From assembly GCA_030620925.1 (NCBI GenBank), contig JAUXIQ010000045.1, positions 1 to 9,876 of the forward strand: a stretch of 9,876 nt of DNA, read 5' to 3'. Made by a program: the position numbers and the translations under genes. This document shows positions 7,501-9,876 of the stretch, in pieces. Each line of letters begins with the position of its first letter. Position 1 is the stretch's first letter. The notes beneath the pieces are model-generated. The model saw only the letters and a list, made by a program, of their open reading frames with translations. It had not been told where the DNA came from and did not search any database. Source of the DNA: Nitrospinota bacterium. GTDB taxonomy: Bacteria; JAUXIQ01.

Positions 7501-7979
7501 TATGCTCCCTCCTCATCGCCCTGAAGCAGCTTCCTGGGGATTTCGCCCTTGAGACAACTGCTCAATGCTATGAGGCCTTCGGAGTTATCCGCTAAAAGTT
7601 GGTGGTCAATGCGTGGCTTGTAATAAAACCCCTCCATGAAGCCGGCGCTCACCAGCTTCATCAGGTTGTGGTATCCATCGCTGTTTCTGGCCAGAAGAAT
7701 GTGGTGGTATGAGTTATCTCCAGAGCGGTGGTCGGTGGTCCTGTCCAGACGGCTGCCGGGGGCTATATACGCCTCGCAGCCGATGATGGGTTTGATTCCC
7801 GCCGACATGGCCTGCTGGTAGAACTCTATGGCGCCGAACATGTTCCCATGGTCGGTGATGGCCAGCGCCGGCATCCGGTATTCCTGGGCGTGCTCCAGTA
7901 GGGATTCCATCCGGATGGCGCCGTCCAGGAGGCTGAACTTGGTGTGCAGGTGCAGGTGAACGAAGTCTGCATGTTTCAT
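4518..7979 (-). CDS. dnaE: DNA polymerase III subunit alpha
   Basis: This is the replicative polymerase, 1153 residues, the usual DnaE1 size (E. coli 1160). An N-terminal PHP domain (about 5-290) has a full set of metal ligands: H10, H12, D19, H44, E69, H93, C142, D210 and H212. The palm has GPGRGSAAGS (369-378), PDIDIDF (410-416) and KMDFLGLG (catalytic-type D564). FNKSHSAAYALVAYRTAYLK marks the fingers region. A helix-hairpin-helix segment follows near 850-890, then QGSLF at 919-923, a likely beta-clamp binding motif, and an OB fold at about 990-1065 (GGVISKAKLTTTRKG ... VEVIVFP). No intein or frameshift is seen. ATG 7979 has AAGG seven bases upstream. It lies 86 bases after guaA and 115 before accA on the same strand. 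A separate epsilon exonuclease is not in the window. Confidence 0.98.
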   Translation of the reverse strand: MKHADFVHLHLHTKFSLLDGAIRMESLLEHAQEYRMPALAITDHGNMFGAIEFYQQAMSAGIKPIIGCEAYIAPGSRLDRTTDHRSGDNSYHHILLARNSDGYHNLMKLVSAGFMEGFYYKPRIDHQLLADNSEGLIALSSCLKGEIPRKLLQGDEEGAYQAAARYKEILGPGCFYLELQDQGLPEQKKLIPLLREMGRKLEIPLTATNDCHYLDRTHAKAHEVLLCVQTGTTMNDPGRMRLPTDQFYFKPPEEMERLFAEIPEAVRSTVEIAERCNLELEFGRLNLPHYEPPAGYDLDGYLKDLALKGLEERLAEVDHDGGQAAFPRETYQKRLHDELEVIARMGFSGYFLIVWDFIDYARRQGIPVGPGRGSAAGSLAAYALKITDLDPLRYGLLFERFLNPERISPPDIDIDFCQERRDRVIDYVNEKYGRHNVAQIITFGSMMARGVIRDVGRAMDIPYGEVDRIAKLIPNRLNITLKDALQEEPRLRQMLDADEQVRNLLQVAETLEGLTRHASTHAAGVVISPRPLLEMVPLYRGQNDEILTQYDMNGIESLGLLKMDFLGLGTLTLIENTVDIVSRTRGIDVDIDTMPLDDKATYELLSDARTLGVFQLESSGLREILKKLKPETFEDIIALVALYRPGPLGSGMAEDFISRKHGLTQIKYEHPDLEDILKETYGVILYQEQVMQIAGKLAGFSMGTADLLRRAMGKKKPEVMAQQREKFLDGAKAAGVKEKVAERIFNLMEHFAGYGFNKSHSAAYALVAYRTAYLKANFTVEFMAALLTSVRENTDKVIKYMAECKELGLEVLPPDINQSHSAFTVSGGCIRFGLGGVKNVGENAVQAVIAARGEGGDFESLDDFCSRVDLRVTNRRVVESLIKAGAFDSLGRSRASLFYSLEATMEKAQKHQEDRAQGQGSLFDGWEMASTAGNAPSEEETAEWDQSQLLAFEKEALGFYITGHPLSRYQDLLNLHGDCDTQSIHELPDGQNVTIGGVISKAKLTTTRKGDRMAFATLEDLHGSVEVIVFPGVLEGASPYLSGEEPVLISGKVDSGEEGAKLLADSIRALTSENGAKRVHIKLVSIATDLALLEEIKSVLSKHRGHCPVLFHIQFPEKGEVAISASDDLSVSPGSEFVKEVEETVGQGRIHLE

Positions 7980-8065
7980 GGCATGACCTTAAAAATGAGG
8001 TTGGAATAACAGAACAATAAACTTTGCTTCACTATTAAAGAACGCTTAGCTCTGCTGAAGCCCCA
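7980..8065. other. guaA-dnaE spacer
   Basis: This 86-base AT-richer spacer separates guaA and dnaE on the same strand. It holds the dnaE ribosome binding site (AAGG at 7990-7987). I see no strong terminator hairpin and no convincing -35/-10 pair, so read-through from guaBA into dnaE is possible. Confidence 0.5.
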
Positions 8066-9628
8066 TCACTCCCATTCGATGGTGGACGGGGGTTTGGAGC
8101 TGATGTCGTAGACCACCCTGTTCACGCCCCGCACCTCGTTGATTATCCGGTTGGAGATGCTCTGCAACAGGGGATAGGGGAGCTGCACCCAGTCGGCGGT
8201 CATGCCGTCGGTGCTGTGCACGGCGCGGATGCATACCACGTTCTCAAAAGTCCTTTCATCGCCCATCACTCCCACGCTCTTCACCGGCAGGAGCACGGCG
8301 AAGGACTGCCATATCTCGTAGTAGAGGTTCTCCCGCCGCACCTCTTCGAGCAGCACGGCGTCGGCATGGCGCAATACCTCCAGCCGCTCCCGGGTGACCT
8401 CGCCCAATATCCGCACCGCCAGACCGGGGCCGGGAAAAGGCTGTCGCCAGATCACCTCGCGGGGCAGACCCAACTCCTCTCCCAGCAGGCGCACCTCGTC
8501 TTTGAACAGCTCCCGCAGCGGCTCAATCAGCTTCAGGCCCATCTTCTCCGGCAGGCCCCCCACGTTGTGGTGGCTCTTTATCAATGCCGAGGGACCCTTG
8601 AAAGAAACGCTCTCGATGACGTCGGGGTAGAGAGTCCCCTGGGCCAGAAACTCCACTCCGCCCAGTTCCCCGGCGGCCTCCTCAAAAACCCTGATGAACT
8701 CCTCGCCGATTATCTTGCGCTTCCGCTCGGGGTCCTCCACGCCGGTCAACCTGTCGAGGAAGCGCTCAGCGGCGTCTATGAACACCACTTCCATGTGAAA
8801 ATTTTTCCGCAACGTGTCCAGCACTTCCTGCGCCTCACCCCGCCGCAGGACGCCGTTATCCACGAAGATGCAGACCAGCTTATCCCCTAAAGCCCTGTTG
8901 AACAGGACGGCCACCACCGTGGAGTCCACGCCGCCGCTCAGGGCGCAGACCACCTTGCCCCGGCCAACTTTCTCCTTGATCTCCCGTATGGAGTGCTGGA
9001 CGAAGGAGCGCATGGTCCACTGGGGTTTGCAGCCGCAGATGCGGAACAGGAAATTGTTCAGAATCTCGGCGCCCTGGGGGGTGTGCGCCACTTCGGGATG
9101 AAACTGAAGCCCGTAGAGCCCGCGCTCCCCGTCGGCCATGGCCGCAAAGGGGGAGTTCTCCGAGTGGGCGATGGGGGAAAAACCGTCGGGCAGCTCTTCC
9201 ACGCGGTCGCCGTGGCTCATCCAGGCGGTGAAGGAGGTTAGACCCAGCTCATCCAGGCCGTGGAATATGTCCCGGTAATCGTCTACGTATAACTGGGTGC
9301 TCCCGTACTCCCCTTTGAGCGACCTGAGCACCTTCCCTCCCAGGATATCGGCCATGAGCTGCATGCCGTAACAGATGCCCAGTTGGGGCACGTTAAGCTC
9401 GAATATCCGCTTGTCGCAAACGGGCGCCCCTTCGCCGTAAATGCTCGACGGCCCGCCGGACAAGATTATCCCCTTAGGCTGGAACCGGCGCACTTCTTCA
9501 ACGTCGGCGGAGAAGGGCCGGATTTCGCAGTAGACCTTGCCCGCCCGCACACGTCTGGCGATGAGCTGCGTGTATTGGGAACCGAAATCCAATACCAGTA
9601 TTCTATCCTGATACAGTTCCTCTCCCAT
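8066..9628 (-). CDS. guaA: GMP synthase, glutamine-hydrolysing
   Basis: GuaA converts XMP, ATP and glutamine to GMP, the last step of guanine nucleotide synthesis. The 520-residue protein has an N-terminal class I glutamine amidotransferase with nucleophile C86 (GICYGMQ) and catalytic H177 and E179 (QFHPEV). The ATP pyrophosphatase domain follows with the PP-loop SGGVDS at 231-236. The C-terminal dimerisation domain has [21 protein letters not shown] and ends in [10 protein letters not shown], the canonical GuaA terminus. Length and order match the bacterial two-domain enzyme. The start at 9628 is odd: AGGA directly abuts the ATG and no well-spaced Shine-Dalgarno is seen. The guaB stop is only 14 bases upstream, so translation is probably coupled to guaB. 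No alternative start gives a better N-terminus, since [13 protein letters not shown] must be included. Confidence 0.98.
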   Translation of the reverse strand: MGEELYQDRILVLDFGSQYTQLIARRVRAGKVYCEIRPFSADVEEVRRFQPKGIILSGGPSSIYGEGAPVCDKRIFELNVPQLGICYGMQLMADILGGKVLRSLKGEYGSTQLYVDDYRDIFHGLDELGLTSFTAWMSHGDRVEELPDGFSPIAHSENSPFAAMADGERGLYGLQFHPEVAHTPQGAEILNNFLFRICGCKPQWTMRSFVQHSIREIKEKVGRGKVVCALSGGVDSTVVAVLFNRALGDKLVCIFVDNGVLRRGEAQEVLDTLRKNFHMEVVFIDAAERFLDRLTGVEDPERKRKIIGEEFIRVFEEAAGELGGVEFLAQGTLYPDVIESVSFKGPSALIKSHHNVGGLPEKMGLKLIEPLRELFKDEVRLLGEELGLPREVIWRQPFPGPGLAVRILGEVTRERLEVLRHADAVLLEEVRRENLYYEIWQSFAVLLPVKSVGVMGDERTFENVVCIRAVHSTDGMTADWVQLPYPLLQSISNRIINEVRGVNRVVYDISSKPPSTIEWE

Positions 9629-9642
9629 TCCTGATTATCCGC

Positions 9643-9876
<234 letters not shown>

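Noticed and set aside
8216-8890. A 224-codon open frame on the plus strand opposite guaA
   Set aside because: It lies entirely opposite the conserved ATP pyrophosphatase and dimerisation domains of guaA and has no domain pattern of its own.

Overview
The window looks like a housekeeping region of a moderately GC-rich, diderm, probably anaerobic bacterium. The style of DnaE, AccA and GuaB, the dnaE-accA adjacency and a periplasmic-type binding protein (signal peptide with no lipobox cysteine) fit Desulfobacterota (the former Deltaproteobacteria) or a neighbouring phylum. Frequent ATA isoleucine codons in GC-rich genes argue against an Escherichia-like host. The taxonomic call is inference of moderate to low confidence.

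Layout from left to right. At bases 1-5 a minus-strand gene just begins: only its start codon is inside, but it has a strong ribosome binding site and a consensus -10 box behind it. Bases 238-1458 (minus) encode a secreted branched-chain-amino-acid-type ABC transporter binding protein. Bases 1459-1906 are a divergent intergenic region with a good plus-strand promoter, an operator-like dyad, a direct repeat and a possible tiny leader ORF. Bases 1907-3196 (plus) encode an FAD/NAD(P)H oxidoreductase of the rubredoxin-reductase / NirB-like group with no redox disulfide. Bases 3197-3442 separate convergent genes and carry a cluster of hairpin repeats that look like dispersed intergenic repeats.

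From 3443 to the right edge, four minus-strand genes run in the order guaB (3' end only), guaA, dnaE, accA. GuaB and GuaA are the last two steps of GMP synthesis and are only 14 bases apart, so almost certainly co-transcribed. DnaE is the replicative DNA polymerase alpha subunit, with every expected PHP metal ligand present. AccA is the alpha carboxyltransferase subunit of acetyl-CoA carboxylase, which starts fatty acid synthesis. The block links nucleotide supply, replication and membrane lipid supply. The 115-base dnaE-accA gap holds a perfect 19-base palindrome that could let accA be regulated separately.

I found no CRISPR array, transposase, phage gene, tRNA, rRNA or clear new multi-gene system. 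The items most worth a second look are the palindrome before accA, the repeat cluster at 3228-3385, the regulatory architecture at 1459-1906, and the cut-off gene at the left edge.
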